64,000 bases of DNA from Symsagittifera roscoffensis (taxonomy: Eukaryota > Xenacoelomorpha > Acoela > Convolutidae). The translations under genes were made by a program, and so were the position numbers. This document shows positions 43,411-55,950 of this stretch, one piece after another. The DNA is taken from positions 18,822,660-18,886,659 of the forward strand of contig NC_087069.1 of the NCBI RefSeq assembly GCF_963678635.1. Direction: 5' to 3'. Under the pieces are notes generated by a model. It saw nothing but the letters and a program-made list of their open reading frames with translations, did not search any database and was not told where the DNA came from. How positions within the stretch are numbered: position 1 is the first letter of the stretch; each line of letters begins with the position of its first letter.

Positions 43411-45770
43411 ATGAGTCTAGACAAGTCAAGGATACCAAAACGAGGTAATAGCTCTAGGAAATTCATACCTGAAAAGCAAAGAAAAACGATGACCGATCCT
43501 TTTGTGGATTGGATCAAGCGATCCCGGTCCGATAAAGAGGAGACGGTTTCAGGCAGAATGGTTGAAACGAGAAGTCAGAAGACCTCAGAAGAGCGAAGAG
43601 AACTGTTAGAAGTGGAGGTCAATACGGACCATACCATGAACGACAACCAGGAAGTAAATGGACTGGAAGGGGGAGGCAGAAGGCTGGCGAGTGAATCTAC
43701 TCCGGTAGAACAAGGCCAAGATTTTGCCACTTCCACCGGGACATTGGATCGGGAAGAGATGTCGGAACTGTCCGCATCTCAACTGAAGTAGCGGCAACTA
43801 GAAGATCTCCGACAGACAACACTATGATGGCAAGCTGAACTGGGAAGCAAACAACGTCATCATCGTTCTCAGAAAGAATGAAGAACACCTTTGGAAACAT
43901 CTTTCCATTCAGCATGGGAGGAGGAGCAGGAAACGATGGTGAGTCCCAGGAGGATGAGGAAGATGAAGAAGAACAAGGGGACTTTGGATCTCAAGTCAGC
44001 CTCAATAGTTCGATCCAGGAGAGTGAGGCACACGAAGGAAGAGAGACTGGAACCATGGACAAATTTGGTGTAGTGACAACGATAAGCAAGGAGGCAAACA
44101 CACCGGGCCAGTCAAAGGACTTCGCGATTAGGACAAATTCGGAGCCACAACCTGGAGAGAGTAGAACCAGAGGGCTCGGCAACGCGTTAATGGATCCTGA
44201 AATAAATAATGAAATGACGTTGAGGCAGAGAGTCAAGGCCCGGATCTCGACCAGCACGAAGCTACCTGGGACCGACAGGGTTACACCACCACTAGTGACG
44301 CCACTCGTGGATAACGGGGCAGCACTAGAGTAAGCCTTAAACAACATAGTGGACAGTTTAGAAGAACAAAATGAACAGATGTCCATAAGAATGAGTGAAC
44401 TAGAAAGAGCAGTTCACATTGAAAGAGAAAGTCTGCGGGAAGAAATAAACCGCAATAGACAAGAAGTTGGCAGAAGCGAAAAACGCTTGAAAGAAAGAAC
44501 GGACGAACATATGACGAGGAACTTGTCGCGAATGACAAGAGAGGCGGAACAGAGGGAGTTACGCTTAAGAGCCGACATGGAGAAGTTAAGAATTCATCAA
44601 GAGCAGTCTCTTGGGACTCTTGACACAAAGATAGACGCGATGATGGAGAGGCGAACTCAGGCTATCATGGATAGGTTGGACGGGCTACTAAGCAGCAAGA
44701 GTGGACCAAAAGAAGGAGAGCCGAACTCGGGAGGTCCCAGCAGGGAACCGAGGGTGAACTTCAATGAACATCAAAGGAGGAAGACGTATGGATCCACTAG
44801 AGGCAGGGGCAGTTCATCAGGCTATGCCACAAGGGGTAATACAGCATGGGGCCCAAACAGTAGAGCAAGTTCAACGGGGAACAGACAAACCTCTAACGAA
44901 CGACCAACGCAAAACACACATGCGACTGGGAGAAGTGATTCCGGCAACAGGGGGCATGCAAGCCCGAGGAGGAGTCATGTAGGTCAAGAGGGAAACACTC
45001 ACGGCGATTCGGATTGCAGGGATGCACCTCATACAGAGCCTTCGACGAGGTGTGAGGACACTCAAGCAGGACACTCAAGGGATGCTACGGCAATGGCCAC
45101 AGCATTTGAACCCCTAAACAGGTCTTTGGAGACATTCCTGACAAGGTTATCAAGAACCAATGAACGCAGTGAGAAGTCCAAAAGAGTCTTTAAGAAACCA
45201 AGATGCTACAAAGACGAATCTGATGGCTGTATTGATACCTGGATAGAGGTAATGAAGTTGCATTTTGAGGAAGAGGACTTGTCGGAGAGACAGGAATGCA
45301 GTGCGCTCACCAGCAACTTGGAAGGGACAGCCCTGAACTGTGTCATGGCCAAGAAGCAATATCAACGTGACACTGCTGAAAAAATCTTCGAAATCTTGTT
45401 AAACCGTTTCGGATCAGGGGTGCAGGGACACCAGGCGATGATGCGCTTCGAGAAACGGAGGCAACGAGAAGATGAAACCATAGACAAGTTTCTTGATGAT
45501 TTGGAAATGCTGAGAAGACGCAGCCAACCGGATGAGTCTAACCGAAGGATGAACCTGGCCGTAGCCTCAAAGTTCATCGATGGTGTGAAAAATGATGAAC
45601 TTCGCACGATGCTAGCAACGCATTACACACCACTATCAACTAATGCGCCAACACCGGAGGAGTTGAGGCTCAAATCAAAAGAGTATCTTTTGTTGAAACC
45701 TCCTTCGAGATCTGGATATTACAAGAACAATTATGGAAATTTTAACAACGGACCAGCAAACCAGCCTCGC
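43411..45770 (+). pseudogene. Element A gag-like region (fossil)
   Basis: Homologous to element B gag. The N-terminal M-V-E-T-R-S-Q-K block matches B's M-V-S-T-R-S-T-A, followed by a charged coiled-coil part and a capsid-like region (D-E-S-D-G-C-I-D-T-W onward). It is broken in this copy. Confidence 0.75.
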
Positions 45771-48700
45771 AGACCAATTATTAGGATAATAACAGACGAA
45801 AATAAGGTACCAGTTTTTTTGGATAGAAAAGTAAAATTAAAACCAGGACAAGCTGTAGTAGCAATTTTTAGAATGAGAAATTTAAATTCGTTGAGTGATA
45901 GTAAACAGGTTTGCTTGGTACCGAATCCAAATAGTCAGAGTTCGGTGATTTTAGGCCGGAGCTTCTCGGTAACGCGAAACGGACTGTGTGTCAGTGTGTT
46001 GTTGAACACACTGGACACCACGGTTTCAATCCAGCGTGGAAAGAAGCTTGGCTACGCTTTGCCGATGAGGACCGACTATGAGGAGACAGAAAACTTGAAG
46101 AAATATAGTGTGAAAGACTGTCCTTATCATGCAAATAAAGATAAAATTTTAAAGAGAATTAATGAATTAAAATCTATTCATGAATTGTTTTCAATGAAAT
46201 CCGAAACGGACGACGGCTTATCAAGCTGCTCGAATTTTCCGGAACGCCCCTCGTCATATGAACTAGATTCTGACAAACCGGTTTTGCCAGAAATAGAACA
46301 TTTAAAAGGGAAAATAGGTGAGCGAGATTTTGAAAAATTGCGGGACCTCCTAAATCGGAACGCCGAGGTATTTTCAAAACATAAGGCGGACATCGGTTGC
46401 TGTAATTTCGTCGAACACGAAATCGAACTAGAAGAGGGCGCCGTTCCCCATAGGGAAGGCGCAAGGCGAATGACGCCACATAAATCGGAAGCGTGCCGAG
46501 CGGAAATAGAAATGTTGCTTGAATACGACATGATAGAACCCTCGAAATCGCCATGGGCTTGCGGAGTAGTAATGGCGGAAAAGAAAGGGGGGCAGCTTAG
46601 ATTTTGTTGCGACTTTCGTTACTTGAACGCGGTAACGATAAAAGATGCGTACCCGATACCGCGAATAGACGAGAGCCTCTCTAAACGTGGTGATGCCAAG
46701 TTCTTCACCACATTGGACTTAGGTTCTGCCTTCTGGCAGGTCCCTCTGCGAAAGAAGGACAGAGAGAAAACCGGATTCGCGTGCGAATTGGGATTGTACC
46801 AGTGGAAGAGGATGCCCTTCGGCTTGTGCAATGCAACGGCCACTTTTCAAAGATTGATGGCTCAGGCGTTGACGAGAGTGACCAAGAAGTACGGGAATCT
46901 CGTGATGTGTTACGTGGATGACGTAGTAATAGCGACACCGACCCTGGAAGACCACATTGATAGGCTCGATGAGGTCTTTGGATGCATGAAAAGAGCAGGA
47001 TTGATTTGCAAACCATCGAAATGTGAAATCCTTAGGGACTCGATTAAGTACCTAGGACGAATGGTGGTTAGGCATGGTGTGAGGCCGGACCCGGAAGCAG
47101 TGGAAGCAGTGTTGACATGGAAAGCCCCCAGAACGGACACACAGCTCCTGAGCTTCCTAGGGTTTGCAAATTACTACCGAGAATTCATAAAAGGATATGC
47201 GGACAAGGTTTACCCGATGCAGAAGCTGATGCGCAACAAAGGGAAAAAGTTCGAATGGAAAGATGAGGCACAGGTTGCTTTCGAGAACATAAAGCGGCAA
47301 CTGTGCGAAGCGCCAGTGCTGGGCATGCCTACAGAAAAGGGCATGTATGTTCTCGACACAGACGCATCGGTGGTGGCCATCTCAGGAATCTTGCATCAAG
47401 AGCAAGAATGGAACGGAAGAACAGTTCTCCGTCCCATTGCATACGGCAGCAAAGTCTTGAGTGACACAGAGATGAAATATGGCGCACCAAAAGCAGAAAT
47501 GTTTGCAGTAGTCACCTTTGTGGAGAAGTACCGTGCATACTTGGGGAGCGCTCCCTTCAAGTTACGCGTGGACAACAGAGCGTTATCCTGGTTGAATACC
47601 TACTCGATGGATCAGAGTTATATTGGTAGATGGATAGTAAGATTGGATGGCTACCATATGATAATCGAACATAGGATGCGTGATAAACACCAGAATGCTG
47701 ACAGCCTCAGCAAGAAAACTGAGTTCTATGAAAGATTGGAGCAGAAACAGGCCAATCAGGCGGAAATAAAGGAGGGGTTCTCGTTTCTGGACAAAGAAAC
47801 TTATGAAGCGCTTCCCTTAACGAGATGGTTGGATAAGTCTGGACATCCAATTCCAGGGCACCCTGAGTTACCTGTAGAGAAAGCAGCCGAGATAAAGATC
47901 CTGTCCAAGAAGGACCCGGTCCCCTTGGATTTGTTGCTGCGCTCGAACCTGGTCCAGCAAGAACTCTCTCGCATGAATATAAACAGCCTCTCATTATTGG
48001 ATAAAACGGTGCAAGTCACACCACAAGTGATGCGGATGCTGGGTGGATTGTTAGAAAGAGAAGTGGCCAGAGATGACCCCGAGTGGACAGCTGCAGTGGC
48101 ATCGCTAACAGTCAGTGAGAAAGTGAAGATCATGCCGTCCAGACGACAGCACGAAGAGAATGAGAGGGATTGTAGGACAATAGTTCAGCAACTAGTATCC
48201 TCAATACCCCAAGAGATTTTAACCAGTACTTCTTACGGACAGAAAGAACAGGGAAGCAGCAAGCGAAAGAAAACCGTCACCTTCGTGGACCAGGATAAGG
48301 AAGGTAAAAAGGTAGAACAAAATCGGCTGCAAGACTATTTGTCCGGGGAGACGAATGATGAAAAGAACCAGCGATCACAAGATCAACACCCGGGACAAGA
48401 AAATTTGTCCGGGGAGTCTGAGATAGACGAGGAAATTCCTGATGAGAAACAGGACCTAGAGCAAAAGGTTTTGTCAGGGGAGTTCAGATGGATGCAAAGA
48501 AAGCACAGACATGATCTGGAGGAGTGTGCAGTCTCCAGCACAACCTCTTCGACGGATGATGATTCCCGAAACTCAGGAATGGACACCTATTCAGACAGGA
48601 ACTCGAGTTCGGGATCGGAACTGTCAGAACTGGCGATACACAAGCTACTAGTGGAAACTCGGGCGAGAGACCTGGATAGAGAGGTGTACCAGGATCCTGA

Positions 48701-51585
48701 CAGTGATCGCTACCTAATACCAAGCGAAAGAGTCTTTGACAACGCAGCGGATGACTTAAGAAACGATAGCGGTATCGAAACGTTCGATAAGCCTGTTGCC
48801 GCAGAAAGAGGTAGTCAGGACTGATCTTCAGCCGTTTCAGCAAGAAACACAACCGTTGGCGAAGATTTGGTGCGTTAAGATGGAAGAAGACACACATCAG
48901 CCCAACGAGCTGAATAGTCAGATGAGAGTCATGAAGACGTACTTGAAGGCGAGATACAGACTCTCGGACCTTCTAAGAGCGCAGAGAAATGATCGCATGA
49001 CAAGCAACCTAAAAAGGTGGATAGAAAACGGTGCACCTGACAAAGGTGACCTGGAAGAAGACAGCTATAGGATCCTGAGACAAGACTTCATGCAGAAGGA
49101 GGGGAGATTATATCTGAACAAGGATGGGATTGTGGCTTGCAAAAGAAGAGAAGAAGACAGAGTCCTATACAAGTATAACGCGATAGTGTTGCCGCAACTC
49201 TATCAGACAGAGCTATTATTCAGGTCGCATGATCAGATGGGCCATCAAGGGATCGACAAAGTGTATCAGAGGATCCTGAAGCGCTTTGAGTGGCCTGGAA
49301 TGAAAAAGGCATGTGAGAAATGGGTAACAGCATGTCTGTCATGCCAACAGGTCAAGGATCCAAGGAAGTTGCGATTTGCTTTACAATCGATCGAGTCATC
49401 TGAATTCAACGAGGTGGTGCAGATAGATCACCAGAAGATATGCATGACAGACAGCGGTTATAACCAAGTCTTGGTCATGATAGATCACTTCACGAAGTAT
49501 GCAGAGGCCGTGCCCTGCATAACTGCCTCGGCGGAAGAGACATGCGACCACCTGATCAACACGTGGATAGCAAGACATGGTTGTCCGATGACGTTTCAAT
49601 CGGATAATGGAACAGCTTTCGTAGGAGAGCTTACGAAAGAGCTTATGAGACGCTCACAGGTCGCTCAGGCTCACTCCACGACATACCACCCTCAGACGAA
49701 TGGCCTAGTGGAAAGACAGAATAGGACGTTAGTGTCGATGCTGAGGGTATATTGTTCCAGGTACATGACCGATTGGGACAGATACCTTCCACAGGTGATG
49801 GGAGCTTATAATAGCACGCAACACTCCACCACTGGAGTCAGTCCACACCTGATGCTGACGGGGCACGAGAAGTCTTTTTTACCCTTGACATTCTTCTACC
49901 CAGAGTATGAGGGAAAGAAAACATCTCCACAGGTCTACGTGAGGGATGTGATCAGACGCCAACAGGAGTTGAACGATTTGTGTAGACGAAACACTCAGCA
50001 AGCACAGGCAAGGCAGAGGAAAAGATTCGACAAGAAAGCAGCTGGTGCAAAGGCCTACTCGGTGGGAGACTACGTATGGGTATTTCAGAACGTTATACCA
50101 CCGAAAGGAACAAAGAAGCTTCTAAAAAAGTGGAGGGTACCCTTCATGATTACGGAGGTGCACCAGGAGGGACGCTTTTATAGACTGAGTACTGGCCGAG
50201 CCGCCCACTACGAGAACATCAAGCCACACAATCCATCGACAGAAGACTGGTGTATACCTGCAGACATGGAAGAAGGGGATTATCTAATGATGGATCCTGC
50301 TTGTGAGGTCAATGAAAAAGGCACCAGGGAGAAGAACGATGGAAACGAAGTCGTAGAGGAAGGTACGGATACACCATTGGACCTGGATCCAAACGAACAG
50401 ATCGAAGCGGACGATGAAACCTTACCCTACGCAGAAGAGGATTGGCAGGATCCCGAACAGATAGAGGTTCCCAAGAACTTGGAACCAGATCTTCCGTTCA
50501 CGATGCGGACTCGTCAGAAGGACGGGACGAGACCAAGAAAGAAATACAATCCTTACGGTGACGACTTTGTAGTGGATAGGATAGATCTAAAGAAAATAGT
50601 GGAGGAAGTAGTGGGTTTAGAGGAAATAACCGTGTCACAAGACATTGACATAGTCGATGATCACAACGATGAGTGGGTTGACGACTGGTCGAAACCCGAG
50701 GTAGAATTCGACGATGAGCAACAGCAGTCAAATGAACAAGACCTGACGAACCTGCGTGTCTTAGAGTGGCTGAAAGAAATGACATCAGACCCTAAAAAGA
50801 CCAGCGTTACGATTCAAGACGTAGATCGTGAAAGCGCGAAATACACTAAGACCGAACGAGATGATCCTTCCTGGGCTGCCCAGGAAGGACAACTTCTCAT
50901 TCCAGCTTCTAACCTTGACTTAATATCCGGTATGCGACTGACGGGGACGCCGATGGATATTTTTGTCCGGGGAGTGGGGGTAGGACTTACCCACACTGAA
51001 AACCTGATAATAAAAAAATTGAGAATAGCAAGAGAAACAGGAGAGTTAGAAGCAGAAACAGGCGAAGAACCTAAGAAACCTGACATAGGCAGGGTGGTTG
51101 AGTCATATTTTAACTTACCAAATGAATATTCAAGTAACATAATACTAACAGACAGTGATTTCATACTCACAAACAGAACATGTGCGATAACGATCACCGC
51201 AGACATGAGTTTTAAGACAGCGTTAGCGGCAGACTTTAAGAGAGAATACAAAAACGTGGAATTCCTTTGGAAGCAAAGACCAGGGATAGGGGGCGTAGCA
51301 GCCTTACCTCCGGCGGTGTCGCAGATACCGGGAAAGTACTTATGCTTCTTGGTAACGAGGGCGACAGAGAAGCAGCACGTGGACCCAGAAAACCTAGTCT
51401 TGTCTTTGACGAGGCTGAGGGACTTCCTTGTGGAAATGGACGTGAAGGAGCTCTCGCTTCCAGTGTACGATCCAAACAGAGGAAGACTGCATCCTCGGGA
51501 ATTGTACGCGCTTGTACACGTGATATTCTCTGATACAAACATACAAGTATATCTACATAAGAAATATTACTTAAGTATAGGCTGA
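45771..51585 (+). pseudogene. Element A pol region with macro-like C-terminus (fossil)
   Basis: Reverse transcriptase with Y-V-D-D at 46911-46922, RNase H, a Glu/Ser-rich linker with L-S-G-E strings, and an integrase zinc finger and D-D-E core (V-V-Q-I-D-H, Q-S-D-N-G, V-E-R-Q-N-R). A C-terminal macro-like domain (about 51121-51582) ends H-L-H/Y-L-H-K-K-Y-Y-L-S-I as in B. RT and integrase are well over 80 % identical to B by eye, while the linker is much more divergent. This region is part of the broken gag-pol section. Confidence 0.85.
50957..50996 (+). promoter_or_regulatory. Candidate internal polypurine tract in element A
   Basis: Same 40 bases as 36053-36092, with GTCCGGGGAG at 50965-50974. 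Confidence 0.5.
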
Positions 51586-51975
51586 GTGAAGTGCGAAAGA
51601 GTGTTAGGCCAAAGATTAAGTTGCGTGTAATATGTGATATGTGTGTTATGTTATGTTATGTGTTAGGTTATTAAGATCATGGGTAAGTAGGGGTTAGTGA
51701 CCATGAACAACTGAATGACGATCTTGGGAATAGATCCAAAGTTTGGACTGTCCAATCTTAGGTCGAATTCCAAAATTTTAGAAACCAATTGATTTTAACA
51801 AATTTTAGGATAAATATCCTTTTATCTGAACTGTTTTAAGCAAATTTTAACGATATATGTTAAGGTGAAACTGACAAGTGTGACATTCGTGATTTCTTTT
51901 CTAGATCCTGATTGATCATTTAAATTACTCACTTGAGTCAAAGAATCGAATCAAATCAAACTTGAAAAGAATAGA
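51586..51975 (+). other. Element A pol-ORF3 spacer with splice-acceptor-like site
   Basis: GATTTCTTTTCTAG (AG at 51903-51904) lies 72 bases before the ORF3 ATG, paralleling the site in element B. Confidence 0.5.
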
Positions 51976-54900
51976 ATGGACAACTTCAACCTGGATGAAT
52001 TGATGGACCTGGCAGAGGCATATGTAGGACCGATGGTAGATGCGATCTATCGTCGGCTGATCGAACGAGACTTCGCTCTGGAGGACCCAGAGGTAGTCAT
52101 GTTGCTGACCGCCCTGATCAACATCTTGGGGCACGACAACCGTGGGGACCGCCCCACGGAAGTCCTGTTGATGGCAGCATATGGAGAAAGAGGAGTACTA
52201 GACCGCCCGAACATGAGAGTGATGAGGTGGAGAAACGGGGCTCTCTCAGGGAGTGACTTGGCGAATGAGCCTGGATTGGGAAGTTCTAGGACTTACCAAC
52301 CAGGTGAGATGCCAATGCCCTCTAAGCCTAAACCTGGGTTGACGAGAATGCATCGGGAGATGAACAGCGAGGCGACCTCGTCTGGTTCACAACTGAGAGC
52401 AGCTGTGCTACCAAAAAGGGCGAAAGTAACACAGAAGGTTCAGACGAACCAAACCATACAAGATCTGGACGAGATGAACGATCAGCTGAGAAGTACGAAG
52501 AAGGAGCTGGACGAGATGACCAGAAGCATGCTCCAGATGGAGGAAGATCGGGACATGTGGAGAAAGTTGTTTGAAGACTGCAACAAAAAGCAGGGTCAAG
52601 AGATCGAACGCTTAAGGCAGGAATACAAAGAGCGATCGGGGCAGGTGGCGTTGACAACGGCCGTGGAGAAAGTGATACCTGCAAGGGATATTCCTCGTGG
52701 GCAGTCCCCGATGGAGCTCTTGACGCCTCGAGAAATGAGTCAAACAACGGAGACACGACCTCCAGCAGAGACAAATCGAGTAACGATCCCGGATCCTAGT
52801 GACACCTTGGGTGACCCCGTCGTAGAACAGACAGTGAGGAAACTGATAGAGACAGCTGGACGACTGGTCGCTAACAAGAATGCGCCAGGTTCCGGGGTGA
52901 CTGCACCCTATGGAACGATTGACGATACGGGCAGAGTACAACTCTCCCAGACCGTGATCAGACAAGGGATAAATGACGTGACACCATTCATGGGGAGCTC
53001 GAGAATTCCAGAGAGGAAAGTACGAAAGATGCCAGCGAAGAAAGTGTCTCGTGTAAATGACGTGCAGAAGAATAATCAATTGAAGTATAATTTCACGGGA
53101 GTTCCGGAGACAGATCCGAGGGCCTGCTTCAATCGAGCTACCTGGAGCCCGGCTGTGAACCTGCAGCAACCACCACTCGGGACATCTCACCTGATATTGG
53201 GAGACAGTTTAGTCAGAGTGCTGTCGAATTTGAGGACCTCGTGGGTCACCACGGTGATGGCCTTTGGAGGTGCGACGATAGCCCAATCATATCGGATGGT
53301 GGAACTGATGAATCCAGGGAAGATTCCCAATGTGATGATCTTAGTTGGGACGAATGACATCTCCAGAGGATCAGACGAGCAGGAAGCACTGTGGGAGTCA
53401 ATGATGGTGTGTTTGTTCACTACCCTCTGGCAGAAGTTCAGTTGCGCGGTACTGACCGTTTGCACTGTGCCAATGAATACGAGAAGCCTGACAGCATCAG
53501 GAAGGAGGCACAACGAGGGAGTCATGAGATGGAACAAAATCCTGAGGAACCTAGCAAATCGAAATGCCGGAAGGATGATCCCCATGGACATTGAACATGA
53601 GTTGAGAGCCATGGATCAGGCCAGACTGACCACGGATGGCATCCACTTCGACAGTATCGAAGGACAAGCTTGGTTGAATCGAGTCTTCCAAGAACGATTG
53701 GAGGAGCTGGAAGCAGAACTCTTTGACACAGGAGTGCTGAAGGAAGGGGGAACGGTGAGTGATGCGGTAATTACCACCTTTGTGCCTCCTAGCCTGGAAA
53801 CACGCCTGGGTACGGTCCCAGCCGTCACGAATTACCGGCAACAAAGCTCCAGCGAACCAGGTCGAAGAACAGACGTGCAGGATCGGTTGGGAGAAGCACC
53901 GATGAGGAGAACAATTCATCCTAGGAGAAGGATAGGACCTGTCAACCAACCAATCGAAGAAGTAGCCGGCACATCTAGATCGGACACTAGATCGGAGACG
54001 ACGAGTACCAGTCGAGAGGAAAGACCGAGCAGAGGCTCATTGTTGTGGTCGAGGTCCATACCGTCTCCTTGGCATATATACAAAGACAAACTAATGAAGC
54101 TGGATCTCCAGAGAGTAAGCTTCATCGAAGATGCAAGGAGGATGTTGAATGGAGCGACGCTATCCGTCAGCAAATTGTACTCGATAACCGGCGTAGACTG
54201 GTTGATAGCCACTAGCATAAATTTCAGCTCCACGACGGCCTTGAGATTTGCTGATTTGGAGGGACTGCCCTCTAACAACACGATGGGACCAGTGAATGCG
54301 AGACCGTTGCAAGATGTGAGGTTGAACCATGATGAGGGGAATCGTGAAGAGAGACCAGGAAGATTCCTGACGGCGAGAGCACCGATTGGACAACACGTGA
54401 AGATATTCAGACAGCTGACGACACCACCTGGTCATGTGAAGGAGAGAGTGTACCCAAAACTAGTGAACCAAGATGGTGATGCCCAGAGATATGGCGGATT
54501 GACAGCGATAAAGAAAGATGAGACCATCTTCGCCGCCTATGACAAAGCAGAGATGAGGAAGGCCAAAATCATGGTAGTAGCGAATTCAGAGTTCGTGTAC
54601 ACCTCCAAGTCTTTGTTTTGGCCGGACGTCATAATGATGGCCGCGGTTGACCTAGACCTATTGCAATCAGTGTCTTTGGCTATAGGGGTACAAAGGCAGA
54701 CAGAAATGAACCCAATTACGATTGTGTTTGCTGGCATCAATGACCATCTACACAGTAGAGGTTTTCTGAGCAGGCTCAGAGATCCTGCAACAGCAGAAAA
54801 CGCAGTATGGCCAGCAATAAAAGACATCCTGGAGTCGATGGGTGAAGTGGTGGATGCGACGAAGGAGGGGTCATTCAATAAAATGGCGTTGAGAGTAGTA

Positions 54901-55908
54901 TTCGCGTTGTCTCCGGGATATGCACATCTCCCGGATGGACTGAAGTTTGTGTATGCAATGGTAGCCTTACTTTCGGAAGGAAAATATGATGTGATCATAT
55001 CGGCCCCGATTCGCATGATAGAATTGGAGAACCTGAGGCCACTTAAGGCTGAACTGCCTGCAGTATGGTCAGATATCTCAAACGCGATGAGAGGATTCAA
55101 GGACCACGCGCTACACATGTTAGTGTTGGACGAAGTGCTGGGGTTGGAACTGTCCAACTTCAGTCGGCAACTCAAACTGAAACCGGGAATAGACGACGAC
55201 CATCGAGTGATCACGGCAATGTCCAACGACTTATGGTTCCGAGCAATGGAAGTGGCGAGTGAAGACACAAGAAGAAAAAACTCACTAGAGACGAGAGCTC
55301 ATCTGGAGGCGATGGTTCTGAGAACCAAGCCGGAAGCCAACCAGTGGCTACACCTGAATCCTAGAGGAGCGGCATTGGGTGCAGATGCTTTTCAGCAAGG
55401 CCCCGTAATGATCACGAAGATACATGCCTACTTGTTGAAGGAGGTGAACCTGGCGGAAAATGCCGGAGAAAAGACCGCTGAGTTTGTGAACAGAATGTGT
55501 CAGATTACTCTGGAAACCTTCTGGACTCAGGAAGTGAAGGGACAGGAGGGATTTGAGAGGACAGACAGCATGCTAGAAGGGTTGGGAGCCGGATGGACCG
55601 CGTCCTTCTTGGCGAAAGTTTACCCGAAAGTCTCGCACTATTTGATAAAGGAATTCCTCCAAGCAGTAGTGAGAGTATCGATAGTGGAATTAATAGCCTT
55701 GTTCGTGACGTTCGGAGCGGAGAGTTTCGTGAAAGGACCGGCGATACTGCTTACGGATGGAATACAGAACCTGCGACTAGATGGACTTCTGACATTGATC
55801 GCAATAACCCACGGAAACTTGGGAGGACTAATGAAACTGGCACGTTGTCCAGAGCAGATGAAGGAGAGAGTGAGGAACCTGGATATGAAGAAATCCACGG
55901 ACTCGTGA
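51976..55908 (+). CDS. Element A ORF3: SGNH hydrolase plus long C-terminal region (fossil element)
   Basis: 1310 residues from ATG 51976. The N-terminal region and coiled coil (about 155-225) correspond to element B ORF3. The SGNH hydrolase has G409-D-S411, G458-T-N-D and D554-G-I-H. After a Ser/Arg-rich linker (about 610-690) an additional about 550 residues follow that B lacks. These include V-F-A-G-I-N-D-H-L at about 916-924, which resembles a second G-x-N-D block, and several hydrophobic helices near the end. The function of the extension is unknown; a second, degenerate SGNH-like fold is only a guess. Confidence 0.8.
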   Translation: MDNFNLDELMDLAEAYVGPMVDAIYRRLIERDFALEDPEVVMLLTALINILGHDNRGDRPTEVLLMAAYGERGVLDRPNMRVMRWRNGALSGSDLANEPGLGSSRTYQPGEMPMPSKPKPGLTRMHREMNSEATSSGSQLRAAVLPKRAKVTQKVQTNQTIQDLDEMNDQLRSTKKELDEMTRSMLQMEEDRDMWRKLFEDCNKKQGQEIERLRQEYKERSGQVALTTAVEKVIPARDIPRGQSPMELLTPREMSQTTETRPPAETNRVTIPDPSDTLGDPVVEQTVRKLIETAGRLVANKNAPGSGVTAPYGTIDDTGRVQLSQTVIRQGINDVTPFMGSSRIPERKVRKMPAKKVSRVNDVQKNNQLKYNFTGVPETDPRACFNRATWSPAVNLQQPPLGTSHLILGDSLVRVLSNLRTSWVTTVMAFGGATIAQSYRMVELMNPGKIPNVMILVGTNDISRGSDEQEALWESMMVCLFTTLWQKFSCAVLTVCTVPMNTRSLTASGRRHNEGVMRWNKILRNLANRNAGRMIPMDIEHELRAMDQARLTTDGIHFDSIEGQAWLNRVFQERLEELEAELFDTGVLKEGGTVSDAVITTFVPPSLETRLGTVPAVTNYRQQSSSEPGRRTDVQDRLGEAPMRRTIHPRRRIGPVNQPIEEVAGTSRSDTRSETTSTSREERPSRGSLLWSRSIPSPWHIYKDKLMKLDLQRVSFIEDARRMLNGATLSVSKLYSITGVDWLIATSINFSSTTALRFADLEGLPSNNTMGPVNARPLQDVRLNHDEGNREERPGRFLTARAPIGQHVKIFRQLTTPPGHVKERVYPKLVNQDGDAQRYGGLTAIKKDETIFAAYDKAEMRKAKIMVVANSEFVYTSKSLFWPDVIMMAAVDLDLLQSVSLAIGVQRQTEMNPITIVFAGINDHLHSRGFLSRLRDPATAENAVWPAIKDILESMGEVVDATKEGSFNKMALRVVFALSPGYAHLPDGLKFVYAMVALLSEGKYDVIISAPIRMIELENLRPLKAELPAVWSDISNAMRGFKDHALHMLVLDEVLGLELSNFSRQLKLKPGIDDDHRVITAMSNDLWFRAMEVASEDTRRKNSLETRAHLEAMVLRTKPEANQWLHLNPRGAALGADAFQQGPVMITKIHAYLLKEVNLAENAGEKTAEFVNRMCQITLETFWTQEVKGQEGFERTDSMLEGLGAGWTASFLAKVYPKVSHYLIKEFLQAVVRVSIVELIALFVTFGAESFVKGPAILLTDGIQNLRLDGLLTLIAITHGNLGGLMKLARCPEQMKERVRNLDMKKSTDS

Positions 55909-55950
55909 AACAAAATAAGAGACCTGAGACACACTCTTATCCAGTATCTC

